Shown: piece by piece, positions 17,047-25,537 of the stretch
Numbering within the stretch: the stretch's first letter is position 1
How the letters are laid out: the number at the start of each line of letters is the position of its first letter
Source of the DNA: JBHHUI01 sp965248775
GTDB taxonomy: Bacteria; Chloroflexota; Anaerolineae; Anaerolineales; JBHHUI01
NCBI GenBank assembly: GCA_965248775.1
Contig: OZ252150.1
Coordinates: 3,782,001-3,846,000, forward strand
DNA: 64,000 bases
Reading direction: 5' to 3'
The notes under the pieces: generated by a model
What the model saw: only the letters and a program-made list of their open reading frames with translations
The model's database searches: none
What the model was told of the DNA's origin: nothing
Translations under genes and position numbers: made by a program

Positions 17047-17532
17047 TTAACTTGCTTGGCCCAAAGTGTTGAGTGTAGTTTTATTTTCACGGCCTAACCT
17101 GGTCAGCACTCCGATTATCACTGGTGCAGCAATAATATGCATCAGGCTCAGGCCAATTTTTGTGGAAGTGGCAACACTTGACGGTAGAGTGAGTGGAAGC
17201 ATGAACGAGATTAGGAAGACTACAATCGAAATAATCCAAAACACACGAAGGGGACGAGAGAGAAATTTACCAAGAACGGCCAAGAGTATCGTTGCTCCAA
17301 TCGCGGGAACAACATTGAACATGATAATTATCACAGCTGGGAGAGACGTCAATGGGCCGCTAGGACCTCCCATTGGGATAATGTATGGAACGCCAAAAAC
17401 ATTCTTTGTAATCAAGAAGAAAACAAGATTGGCAAGGGCTGCGCCAACCACCGCAGTCAACCCCACCCGCCATAGTTTACCAATCGGGACGACTTGTTCA
17501 TTTTGTGCTGCTGTGTTTTCCATGGTTGACAT
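17047..17532 (-). CDS. Four-helix membrane protein (DUF6069-like)
   Basis: This 161-residue protein has four hydrophobic segments and a Pro/Gly-rich loop (YIIPMGGPSGPLTSLP). The layout resembles DUF6069 proteins, which have no known function; the match is from memory and is tentative. AGGAG seven bases before ATG 17532 supports the start. It lies between the MFS and UBP genes on the minus strand. Confidence 0.6.
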   Translation of the reverse strand: MSTMENTAAQNEQVVPIGKLWRVGLTAVVGAALANLVFFLITKNVFGVPYIIPMGGPSGPLTSLPAVIIIMFNVVPAIGATILLAVLGKFLSRPLRVFWIISIVVFLISFMLPLTLPSSVATSTKIGLSLMHIIAAPVIIGVLTRLGRENKTTLNTLGQAS

Positions 17533-17583
17533 TATTTTTCTCCTTAAGCTTTGTGGTTTTTCTGCTACTACATTTCGCTTCTT

Positions 17584-17877
17584 TTAAGATGCTGGTGGAG
17601 GTGGCACTCTCAGAATCATTTCATCAACGTAACACCAGCCCCACTTTTCACCCGGTTCGACCGACTGAATAATCGCGTGCTGTGTCTCGGAAAAATGCTG
17701 GCGCGCATGAAGATTGGGTGACGAGTCGCAACACCCTACGTACCCGCAACTCAGACACATCCGCAGATGAACCCACCGGCCGCCGATTCTTAAACAATCT
17801 TCACAGCCTTGCACGCTGTCTCCACCCGCTACAATTCTTATTCGATCTAAATGATCACATGTTGTTACACTAGCCAT
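17584..17877 (-). CDS. UBP-type zinc-finger protein
   Basis: This 97-residue protein is almost entirely a ZnF-UBP domain. The Cys/His ligands can be followed in CDHLDRI, GCEDC, MCLSCGYVGCCDSSPNLHA and HFSETQHAI. In eukaryotes this fold binds the ubiquitin C-terminus; in bacteria it occurs as a small stand-alone protein whose partner is not established. It is encoded within the MarR-linked cluster, 21 bp after the CDGSH gene. Confidence 0.85.
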   Translation of the reverse strand: MASVTTCDHLDRIRIVAGGDSVQGCEDCLRIGGRWVHLRMCLSCGYVGCCDSSPNLHARQHFSETQHAIIQSVEPGEKWGWCYVDEMILRVPPPPAS

Positions 17878-17898
17878 TGATTTACCTTTGCCAGCCAG

Positions 17899-18561
17899 TT
17901 AATCGGCTATAAAGCCAATTGACCGGTGGGACATATCGCAAAACGGTTTATTTTGTGAACCCCCGCAGCGACACAGCGCGGTCCTGTTGCCCCGGAAACT
18001 AACCTGGCCATCTGTATTCCTGATCTCAAAGTTGCCTTGCAATCGATAAGCCCCATTGGGCGCAAGAGTAATTTTGAGGGGACCGTACGTTGTGGACGCA
18101 TCGGTTTCGCTCTGGTTATCGGCCACACTTCCGTCTGCTTGAAACTCAATGTCTAGATGGGCATTATCACAAAACGGTTTATATTTTGAGGTGCCACAGC
18201 GGCATAGCGCCACCCGGGTATCTCGATGTAACACGCTGCCATCCCGCCTGGTAATCTCCACCTCGCCCTGCACGTATAACGGGCCATCAGCTGATAACAA
18301 GATGGTGTTTTCTGTTGGGATTGGTTCTGATGCCCCATCGTCTTTACGCTCAAATTGCAGGGCACCCGTCGGGCAGCGCAGAATGACATCGGCTATTTCA
18401 GCAGCCGAAGCATTTTCTGGTTGGATCCATGGTCGTGCGGATTTATCAAATACGGTCGGCAAGCCATGCACACATTCCTCAGCATGAATACAACGTTTGA
18501 GATCATATTTGACCGTAATTGCTTCAGCTTGATACTCACGAATCTTAAACTTAAGTGCCAA
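17899..18561 (-). CDS. Iron-sulfur protein: Fer4_19 (YjdI-type) plus two CDGSH domains
   Basis: Residues about 10-70 form a divergent [4Fe-4S] mono-cluster domain (CIHAEECVHG, then CPTGAL). Two CDGSH iron-sulfur motifs follow, CRCGTSKYKPFCDNAH (about 125) and CRCGGSQNKPFCDMSH (about 200). CDGSH clusters are three-Cys/one-His [2Fe-2S] centres sensitive to redox state and pH. Start TTG 18561 is supported by GGAGGGAG six bases upstream. That ribosome site lies inside the end of the preceding gene, so the two are translationally coupled. Role: probably electron transfer or redox sensing. Confidence 0.9.
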   Translation of the reverse strand: MALKFKIREYQAEAITVKYDLKRCIHAEECVHGLPTVFDKSARPWIQPENASAAEIADVILRCPTGALQFERKDDGASEPIPTENTILLSADGPLYVQGEVEITRRDGSVLHRDTRVALCRCGTSKYKPFCDNAHLDIEFQADGSVADNQSETDASTTYGPLKITLAPNGAYRLQGNFEIRNTDGQVSFRGNRTALCRCGGSQNKPFCDMSHRSIGFIAD

Positions 18562-19134
18562 TTTGTTCTCCCTCCAAAATGGAACTTATGGCTTGTTTTA
18601 GTTCCGTCGGTTTAAACCCAAATGGGCCACGTCCGCCAGCATAGGCAACGTGTCCATCCCTTCCAACCAGGTACAGTCGCTCGGGCCAGGCAGCATAGGC
18701 GGTCATAACGGCATCATCCATTTCATCCACGTAGGTCCGAATACCGTACTGCATCCCTACTTCGCACATTCCAGCGGCTTCGCGACGCTCCTCGATTGTT
18801 TGTGGATCAGTAATCCTATATTTACTGCCCATATCCCAGCCATCAGTGGGATGGGCTTCACGAATATAGACCACCAGGAATTGCACCCGGTCGTTGTACT
18901 GCTTGTATAAACCACGGAGACTCCCGGCCTCCGAAATGAACGGAGGTCAGGTAACACTCCCAAAATTTGAGCAACGGGCTTTTTGTCCTTAAAACTTGAT
19001 AAGCGCACCGGATTTTCTCCATTGATGTCACGAAGTTCGAAATCAGGAGCGACAGCGCCTCTCTTGGGGGCCAGCGGATCATAATGTTGCTGCCAGCTCT
19101 CGGCATCTTTGTAACTTTGAAAGGTTTGCGTCAT
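18551..19134 (-). CDS. Deiodinase-like thioredoxin-fold protein with in-frame TGA at the active-site position (candidate selenoprotein)
   Basis: The N-terminal frame (ATG 19134, GAGG eight bases upstream) reads MTQTFQSYKDAESW and AVAPDFELRDINGENPVRLS. The C-terminal frame reads VQFLVVYIREAHPTDGW, then ERRE, MDDAVMTAYAAWPERLYLV and YAGGRGPFGF. Together they form a ~194-residue protein like type I iodothyronine deiodinase-family redoxins. The frames join by one missing base near 18965-18972 (TTTT run). At the joint the second frame reads FGSVT-TGA-PPFISEAGSL. Eukaryotic deiodinases carry selenocysteine in the equivalent FGSCT-U-P motif, and bacterial relatives often have Cys. The TGA is at 18949-18947. 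A possible SECIS hairpin lies just downstream. Alternatively the TGA is a nonsense change or error at a Cys codon. Confidence 0.7.
18915..18933 (-). promoter_or_regulatory. Possible bacterial SECIS hairpin
   Basis: On the minus strand a stem CGGAG / CTCCG encloses the nine-base loop GCCGGGAGT. The loop starts 19 bases after the TGA and its first base is G. From memory, the bacterial SECIS model asks for an apical loop about 16-37 nt after UGA with a G in its first two positions, which this meets. The stem is short, and a competing hairpin (CCTCCG / CGGAGG) overlaps it. Confidence 0.35.
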
Positions 19135-19162
19135 CGTATTTTCCTCGTCACTTTTATAATTT

Positions 19163-20135
19163 CTATGGATATGCAAGCGGCTGCAATCTTGCTTCGATTT
19201 GAGCACGCTGCGGCTCCAAGAATGGGGGCAGCAGCAACCTTTCGCCCAAATGTTCAACATCTTCAAAATAGGTAAACCCGGGTTCATCCGTGGCAATTTC
19301 AAACAGGTACCCACCCGGGACGCGGAAATAGATGGCTCGAGAGAAATGCCGGTCGATAATTGGAGACACATTTAGGCCGAATGAAACCAGCCGTTCCCGC
19401 CATTGCTTGTGTTCTTGGTCATTGGTGACGCGAAAGGCAATATGATGCACGCCGCCGGCCCCGACTCTGCCGCCTGGGTTGGCCGGCTGTTCGATGAGGT
19501 AAAGCTCATTGCCCGCACCGCCTTGACCGATCTCAAACACAATGGTGCGTTCATTGGGCTCGGCGGACGCGGGATATACAGCTACTTGCCGGTAGCCCAT
19601 CACCTCCGTGAGCACCTTTGCAATTGGTTCCATATCGCGCGTCCACAAAGTACTGGCAAACAAGCCGCGAATGGCATAGTCAGGCGGAATGGAGCTTTTC
19701 TCCCACGGCATCCCGCCAGGCGTACCCTCATCATCGACCAATGTTAGTTGCAGCCCCTCAGGATCGGCAAAGTTAATCAGCGCGTGGCCGTGAAATTCAA
19801 CGATGCCGCTATGCTCGATCTTATTCTCCGTCAAACGTTGGGCCCACCAATGTAGGGCGTCCTGGCTTGGTACACGCAGGCCCACCTGGGCGATACTGCC
19901 GGCGCCATTGACATTCTTATCCACGTGGGGCCAGTCAAAGAAGGTTAGGTCCGTTCCAGCACTGCCAAATTTATCGCCGTAAAACAGATGATAGGCTGAA
20001 GTGTCATCTTGGTTGATCGACTTAGCCACCATGCGCATGCCCAGGAGACGAGTATAAAAATCAACGTTTTTTTTAGACTGTGGCGGTTACAGCCGTGACA
20101 TGATGCAATCCGTTTAATTCTATAATGTCCAACAC
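19163..20135 (-). pseudogene. Ring-cleaving (VOC/MhqO-type) dioxygenase, broken near its start
   Basis: The main frame (19163-20038) carries two vicinal-oxygen-chelate modules, including HALINFADPEGLQLTLVDD, GGVHHIAFRVTNDQEH and YFRVPGGYLFEIATDEPGF with the metal-ligand Glu. The normal N-terminus is out of frame just upstream: GTG 20135 gives VLDIIELNGLHHVTAVTATV, then TAA, and one base off the sequence resumes KNVDFYTRLLGMRMV. The break lies in an A8 run near 20070 and needs an indel plus one substitution, so it is probably a true disruption, though error is possible. Intact family members open hydroquinone-type rings and are often MarR-controlled, as here. Confidence 0.75.
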
Positions 20136-20249
20136 TTGGTCGATAGCGTCCTAAAACCCTTTGTTCGCTAGAACGTGAGATGCTAATCTCGCTCCCACGG
20201 GGGTCCGCTCTAACGAGTGGTTATTCGAACCCCAGCAAGAAATGACAGG

Positions 20250-21146
20250 TTAACTCGCGTAGGATCCGTTCCCCAATTCATCCAGGAGAGAAGGGCCGGA
20301 GGGCTGCCAGCCCAGTTCGCGCTGCGCCTTCTCGGATGAGACGACCATGCTGCTCCCAATGAGTCGGCCAATGAAGCCCGCCTTTTCTATTTCCTCGGCC
20401 GGGATCGAGACGGTCTTACCACCCAGGCCGGCGGCCTTGCTGATCGCTTCTGCGACCTCCTTTGTTGTTATCGCCGACCCGGCAGCCATGTTGTAAGCCT
20501 CGCCCGGCTTCGCCTTCTCCAGCGCTAGTCGGTACAACTCGGCCATGTCGTCGATATAAACCGAGCTAATCAGTGCATCACCCTCGCCAATGTAAATGCC
20601 ACCACCCATTTGCCGAGACGCGCCAAACCAGCCCATGATAGGGTTGCTACCGCCATAGCCGTAGGCAATTGTGGGCCGCAACACAATCGTTCGAACCCCT
20701 TCTGAGGTAGCTGCCGCCACAGTCTGTTCGTTGGGCGCGTGAGTCGGTGCGATGATCGGCATGCTCTCATCTACGGGAGTCGTACCGGTGTTGGGGCCAT
20801 AACCGCTGGCTCCACTTGTAAGGATGAATGTCTTGTCTGTGCCCTTGTAAGAATCGACCAACGCTGCTACCGCGTCCGTCATCATTTTCATAAGTGCCTG
20901 AAAATCCGCGCCGGGACCCATTGAAGGAAAAGCGGTGTGAATGACCGCGTCCGCTTGCTTGGCACCGGCGACCAGGCTCGCCGGATCGGCCAGTTCTCCG
21001 CGATGAAACTCGATTCCCTGTTCCTCGAGTTTCGCCGCCGACTCATCTGAACGTGCCATTCCCAAAACGGTGTGTCCAGCACCTGTCAACTCCTTGACGA
21101 CCGCCGAGCCAACATATCCGGTTGCTCCCGTTACTAAAACTTTCAT
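20250..21146 (-). CDS. NAD(P)-binding SDR-type epimerase/reductase
   Basis: This 298-residue Rossmann protein has the nucleotide motif VTGATGYVGSAV at its N-terminus. Start ATG 21146 is chosen over the longer frame because it begins exactly at MKVLVTG and has GGGAG nine bases upstream. The usual YxxxK catalytic pair is not clear (TSGASGYGPN), as in atypical extended SDRs. It is the first gene of the minus-strand redox cluster, directly behind a candidate MarR operator. The substrate cannot be predicted. Confidence 0.85.
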   Translation of the reverse strand: MKVLVTGATGYVGSAVVKELTGAGHTVLGMARSDESAAKLEEQGIEFHRGELADPASLVAGAKQADAVIHTAFPSMGPGADFQALMKMMTDAVAALVDSYKGTDKTFILTSGASGYGPNTGTTPVDESMPIIAPTHAPNEQTVAAATSEGVRTIVLRPTIAYGYGGSNPIMGWFGASRQMGGGIYIGEGDALISSVYIDDMAELYRLALEKAKPGEAYNMAAGSAITTKEVAEAISKAAGLGGKTVSIPAEEIEKAGFIGRLIGSSMVVSSEKAQRELGWQPSGPSLLDELGNGSYAS

Positions 21147-21214
21147 CTCAGGTTTCTCCCTTATTAATGTTAATGTTTCGATTCTCACTATAGAAATCTT
21201 GCCATTCTAGAAAT

Positions 21215-21226
21215 TCAGCCGGCTAA
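21215..21226. promoter_or_regulatory. Candidate MarR operator upstream of the SDR cluster
   Basis: TCAGC-CG-GCTAA differs from the perfect palindrome before marR (TTAGC-TG-GCTAA) by one arm base plus one spacer base. It lies 69 bases before the SDR start, between that gene and the IS4 insertion site. Confidence 0.45.
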
Positions 21227-21258
21227 GAATATATTTAAAAAAATAGGCGATTTAGACC

Positions 21259-22740
21259 CAATACCTTTCAAATAAGGGCCAAAGCTTGCCGGAAAGGTTG
21301 TCGGGGTTGGGGCCAGTGATAATGCTCCGGCTGTTTCAGGCGGAACTTTGACATCTTGCGTTTGACTACACGCGGGTTTGAACGGGCACGGCGGAGAGGC
21401 AGACGAACGTCAGCGATGTCATGCAACAAGCGGTCATAGAGTTGGCCGAGTTGGTCAACGGCCGTCTTTTGAAACTCGGCGAGCGTGTCGCGCACGAGTT
21501 CGAGTGCATGCACAAAGCTGAGTTGGTCGGGATCGAGACCGGTGCGTTGGGCAGCCGCATGCATCAGGAAGCGGATGATGAAGTGTGCGATGAGCAGGCC
21601 ATACAGTTCCTGAATGACCCCGACCGGCTTGAGACTGCGCAGCGGGCGTCCGGCCAGACGTTGATGGGTGTCGACTTCATCGATGACCAATTCGATTTCC
21701 CAGCGTTCGTGATAAGCTCGCGCGAGTTCCAGGGCTGGGAAGGCTTCGGGGTTCAGCAAGGTGGTAACCAAGCGGTGCACTTCACCGTAACCGGGGAGTG
21801 CCGGGTCACTTATGGTGTATTCGACGATGCGCACCAGGAGGCGCTCGCCCCGCTTGCGGCGCTGGTAGTCGGAGGGGGTCAGGTAGGCGGTGTAGGAGCC
21901 ATCTGGCAATGGACAGCGGTTTTTAGGCTTGACATGGGCTGGAAATCGGCTCAAAATGTGTCCCCCGCGCTCCAAAACCATGCGCAGCATGTCATAATCA
22001 TGAAACCCACGGTCCCACATCACCAACATGCCCATCTCGACCGAGCGCAACAGGCGAAAACCACCTATGCGCTCGCTGGTGTGGCAAGGCCAGAAGCCCG
22101 CATCGACAATCGTATGCGTGCCGCACTCGACCAGATACACCCCTTGCACCTGCGGAAAAGCGCTCTGGCCGCGCGGGCTGTGGTGCCGTCCAAAAGCCGC
22201 CGCATTCTCCGGCGTGTCAGCCACATCTTCAACCGTGCCATCGATGGCCATCAGGCGCAATCCAAAGAGGAACGCGCCGGCTGTCTCCGTCGTAGCTATC
22301 GGTCGACATACATGCCGAAACAAACGCACGACCGGTCGAGCACCCAGTTGATAGCGCCGATAGGTAATCGCACTGTCTTTCGGTACCGCGTATTCCGGAT
22401 TGTTCCAGATGTACCGCAACCCCTGGGCGATCTTACGCATTACCCGCCCCAGAGAAGATTGCGTGTAGATGTTCATTGTGATGATTAAAAACACTGTCAC
22501 GACCAGATTCAATTTGCGCTCGCGTTGCGTTTTCAAGCCTTCTGCCTCCAACGCTGCTTCGACCACATCTGGCGGAATAACCCGGCTCAGGCTTGTAAAT
22601 GTCAGTTCCCGGCAAAACTTGCTCTCGATGTCAACCTCGCGTAATCTGTATCCCATCAGGTGGCCCCCTGGCATCTTGCGAATTTGATATCTCACAAGTA
22701 TGCCTCGGGTGCCACCTGTTTGCTTATTTGAAAGGTATTG
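21259..22740 (-). mobile_element. IS4-family insertion sequence
   Basis: The 18-bp ends CAATACCTTTCAAATAAG and CTTATTTGAAAGGTATTG are perfect inverted repeats. The 10-bp target duplication GATTTAGACC flanks them (21249-21258 and 22741-22750). Ten to twelve base duplications are usual for IS4 relatives. The element is 1482 bp with one intact transposase gene. The target was the last codons of marR. Confidence 0.93.
21268..22695 (-). CDS. IS4-family transposase
   Basis: This 475-residue protein has an N-terminal IS4 helical domain (FTSLSRVIPPDVVEAALEAE). The DDE core shows LMAIDGTVEDVADTPENAAA (first Asp), VMWDRGFHDYDML (second Asp) and the YREK-like signature YHERWEIELVIDEVDTHQ (Glu). The frame is intact. 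A shorter start at MGYRLREV (22653) is possible. The C-terminal tail is rich in Arg and Pro. Confidence 0.93.
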   Translation of the reverse strand: MRYQIRKMPGGHLMGYRLREVDIESKFCRELTFTSLSRVIPPDVVEAALEAEGLKTQRERKLNLVVTVFLIITMNIYTQSSLGRVMRKIAQGLRYIWNNPEYAVPKDSAITYRRYQLGARPVVRLFRHVCRPIATTETAGAFLFGLRLMAIDGTVEDVADTPENAAAFGRHHSPRGQSAFPQVQGVYLVECGTHTIVDAGFWPCHTSERIGGFRLLRSVEMGMLVMWDRGFHDYDMLRMVLERGGHILSRFPAHVKPKNRCPLPDGSYTAYLTPSDYQRRKRGERLLVRIVEYTISDPALPGYGEVHRLVTTLLNPEAFPALELARAYHERWEIELVIDEVDTHQRLAGRPLRSLKPVGVIQELYGLLIAHFIIRFLMHAAAQRTGLDPDQLSFVHALELVRDTLAEFQKTAVDQLGQLYDRLLHDIADVRLPLRRARSNPRVVKRKMSKFRLKQPEHYHWPQPRQPFRQALALI

Positions 22741-22743
22741 GAT

Positions 22744-23181
22744 TTAGACCCCTTCCCTCAGATTTTGTTCAACCTGCAGCAAGAGACGCCGAAGTAATAT
22801 CTTTTCGTCAGAGGTTAGATTGGCCATGCAGATGCTCTCGAGTTCCGCCCAGACGCGCTGAACTGGCTCACGCATCTTTTGGCCGGACTCGGTTAGAAAA
22901 ACCCTGGACACGCGTCCATCATCGAGGTCCTTGCGGCGTTCAACCAGGCCTGCCTTCTCCATGCGCTCAATCATGCGACTGACTGTCGCTGGCTGTACCC
23001 GCATGCATTCGGCCATCTCGTACAGGCTTTGTCCATTCTCTCGCCAGAGGTGAATCAGAAGTATTTCCTGCCCGACATACAGATCGATAGCCGCTAGCAA
23101 CTCCCCGGCCTTGTTGCGATGGGATTTGCAAGTGCGGGCCAGCAGATACCCTGTGCTTTCGGTAATGTTTTCTTGTGTCAT
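22744..23181 (-). CDS. MarR-family transcriptional regulator
   Basis: This 145-residue winged-helix protein has the recognition region SLYEMAECMRVQPATVSRMI and the wing DLDDGRVSRVFLTESG. It probably represses its own promoter (palindrome at 23205-23216) and the SDR/dioxygenase/MFS cluster beyond, which carries a similar site. No Cys sits in the classical sensing position, so it may bind a small ligand. An IS4 copy was inserted across its stop codon; the target duplication restored the stop, so the protein end was kept. Confidence 0.9.
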   Translation of the reverse strand: MTQENITESTGYLLARTCKSHRNKAGELLAAIDLYVGQEILLIHLWRENGQSLYEMAECMRVQPATVSRMIERMEKAGLVERRKDLDDGRVSRVFLTESGQKMREPVQRVWAELESICMANLTSDEKILLRRLLLQVEQNLREGV

Positions 23182-23204
23182 CGTCTAAAATGCCATAATA
23201 TTAA

Positions 23205-23216
23205 TTAGCTGGCTAA
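23205..23216. promoter_or_regulatory. Candidate MarR autoregulatory operator
   Basis: TTAGCTGGCTAA has perfect five-base arms (TTAGC / GCTAA). It sits 24 bases upstream of the marR start in an AT-rich promoter-like stretch. Confidence 0.55.
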
Positions 23217-23403
23217 CTAAATCATACTTCTTAATTGCTCATCGTGCAAGTGTTCTGTTGGTGTTTCCCGAAAATCATCTCGATCGGTGTTTGTCGGTTT
23301 TTTAGGCTCGACGAGAGCCGGATTGCTCTGAGCGCCGCTGCGAGTTAGCGTGCCGCTTTGGAAAGGGCTGGGGGAGCGGTTTCAATATTCCTGCTCGCTA
23401 CTA

Positions 23404-24138
23404 TTAAACAACAAACTGCCAGACCATCAGCACGCCAACTGCGATCAATGCTAGAGCCACTAAACGCCGCAGTTGAACAACCGGCAAACGATGCGCAATT
23501 TGTGCGCCAAAATATGCGCCGACCGCCTGGGCGATACCCAGGTGCAACCCCAATCCCAGATCGATCTGACCATAGAGCCAAAATCCAATCACCGCGAAGA
23601 CCGCGATCGGCAATTGAATTGCCTGACTCACACCGATTGATTTCAACGCCGGAAAATGCAAAGTTACCAGGATTGGCACCAAAAGTACTGGCCCGCCCGT
23701 ACCGGTTAAGGATGAGCCGAAGCCAACCAAAGTGCCAATAAAGATCAGCAATAGTTTGCTGAAATCAGGGACCTGTTCGTATTCATTCCGGCGCTTGATA
23801 ATCACATTTACACCGGAAAGGGTGATCAATCCCGCCACGATCAAGAAGAGCACATCCGTATTGAGATTGGTATTTACACGCGCCCCGAGCAGCGCTGCCG
23901 GAATAATCCCAACACTTAGCCAAAATACTTTTCCCCAAACAATTGATTTTTTATGGGCGTAGGTAAGGGTGCCGACAACACCCGGAAATAAAAAACTCAA
24001 GCTGCTTGCCGACATGGCGATATGCAGATCGAATCCCAAAACGACGCTGAGCAAAGGCGCAAGAATAACACCCCCGATCCCAATCGTGCCGATAAGGGTA
24101 CCTGCCAACAAACCAATCAAAGTGATAAGTAAAAACAT
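23404..24138 (-). CDS. TauE/SafE-family sulfite/anion exporter
   Basis: This 244-residue membrane protein has about eight hydrophobic segments in two halves. Each half has the Gly-rich family signature (GLLAGTLIGTIGIGGVILAP at the start, VGFGSSLTGTGGPVLLVPIL in the middle). TauE/SafE proteins move sulfite, sulfonates or related organic anions across the inner membrane. It is on the same strand as marR but 220 bp upstream, so it need not be in the same unit. Confidence 0.88.
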   Translation of the reverse strand: MFLLITLIGLLAGTLIGTIGIGGVILAPLLSVVLGFDLHIAMSASSLSFLFPGVVGTLTYAHKKSIVWGKVFWLSVGIIPAALLGARVNTNLNTDVLFLIVAGLITLSGVNVIIKRRNEYEQVPDFSKLLLIFIGTLVGFGSSLTGTGGPVLLVPILVTLHFPALKSIGVSQAIQLPIAVFAVIGFWLYGQIDLGLGLHLGIAQAVGAYFGAQIAHRLPVVQLRRLVALALIAVGVLMVWQFVV

Positions 24139-24602
24139 AATTACTGCGCCACAGAACCAGGGGCTTTTTGTGGATCCCCACTGGGGAATAGGTTTATATG
24201 CGGAGTGTGCGCGTTCGGCGAGTTGGACATTTCAAACCTAATCGTTTTGAGGGAGTACCATACGGGCATTCCGCGATTGAACAGCCGCGGGATGTACACC
24301 TTGCTAATAGGTCCCGGCCCGCAGTGTTCGAAGATGTGCCTCATCGCCCACACGAAGATTTACAAGGAAAGCGCGTAAAGCACAATCCTTCAGGTTTGGG
24401 ATATATCGCGACCAAGCCCAGTACTGAGCGAACTGGGTCGGTATACATCCGGGACTGGATATGGGCTTCAGTCGAAGCGCAACCGCACGAGTTCTTTCAA
24501 GCCGAGTGCCGTGTCGTGAGTGGGTCGACTGGCGACTAATCGACCACTGAGTTTATAGCTCATCTGTGCTATAGTTGTGCAATTACACAGCCGGCGCCAA
24601 CA
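24139..24602. other. Non-coding stretch between tauE and the TnpB element
   Basis: No supported gene. The sequence CCCAGTACTGAGCGAACTGGGTCGGTAT-like near 24414-24442 resembles the hairpin at about 7592-7619. The left end of the TnpB element should lie within the last ~70 bases before 24603, but I could not place it. Confidence 0.4.
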
Positions 24603-25537
24603 ATGCGCAAGACCTTCAAATATCGCCTTTATCCCACTAGCGCGCAACGCAGCAAACTTAAAGCCGCGCTTGACGCCTGTCGATTGGTCTATAACCAAAC
24701 GCTTGATATCCGCAAGATGGCTTGGGATGAGCGCCAAGATTCTATTTCGCTCTACGACACCAACAAGTTGTTGACTGAGTGGAAACGCGAGCGAGACGAT
24801 CTTTCTAATGCTTTCAGCCAGTCGTTGCAGGACGCCCAGCAGCGGGTAGACTTGGCTTTCAAAGCGTTTTTTCGGCGGGTCAAGGCAAACAAGAAACGAA
24901 TTGCAAAAGGTCTACCAGTTGATCCGGTCGGATATCCGCGCTTCAAAAGTTGGTTACGCTACGACTCCTTCACCTATAAACAAGCGTGGGTTGGTTTCCG
25001 CCTCGATGATGACCGGCTGTATCTCTCCAAGATCGGCAAGGTGAAAATCAAGCTGCACCGGCCAATCATGGGCGCCGTAAAGACGCTCAATATCAAACGC
25101 GACCGACTTGGCAATTGGTACGCCGCATTCTCTTGCGAAGTGGAGCCCGTTCGACTGTCTGTCAACCAAAGGGTTGTCGGCGTAGACGTTGGCTTGTCTA
25201 AGTTCGCTGTCCGCAGTGACGGCTTTGAGATAGCAAACCCACGCTTCTTCAAGCGTGATGAGAAGACGCTCAAGAAGGCCGCACGCAAGTACAGTCGTTA
25301 TCCAAAAGGCAGCGCCGCACGCAGAAAATATCTCCGCGCCTATAACCACATTTGGGAGCGTATCAGAAATAGACGGCAAGACTTCGCCCATAAGGAAGCA
25401 AGAAAACTGGTCAATGAGTTCCAGATCATCTGCCTTGAAAAGCTCCAAATCCAGGACATGCTGACCGGGAACTATCACTCCATGAACCGAAGCATCGCGG
25501 ACGTAGCTTGGAATAGGTTTGCGCAATACATCCTGAG

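Noticed and set aside
21421..22488. A 355-codon plus-strand frame opposite the IS4 transposase.
   Set aside because: Antisense shadow of an intact transposase with clear catalytic motifs.
7592..24445. The CCCAGTAC hairpin pair (about 7592 and 24414) as a regulatory RNA.
   Set aside because: Similarity beyond the hairpin and the TCGGTAT tail is weak, so only a possible dispersed repeat is noted.
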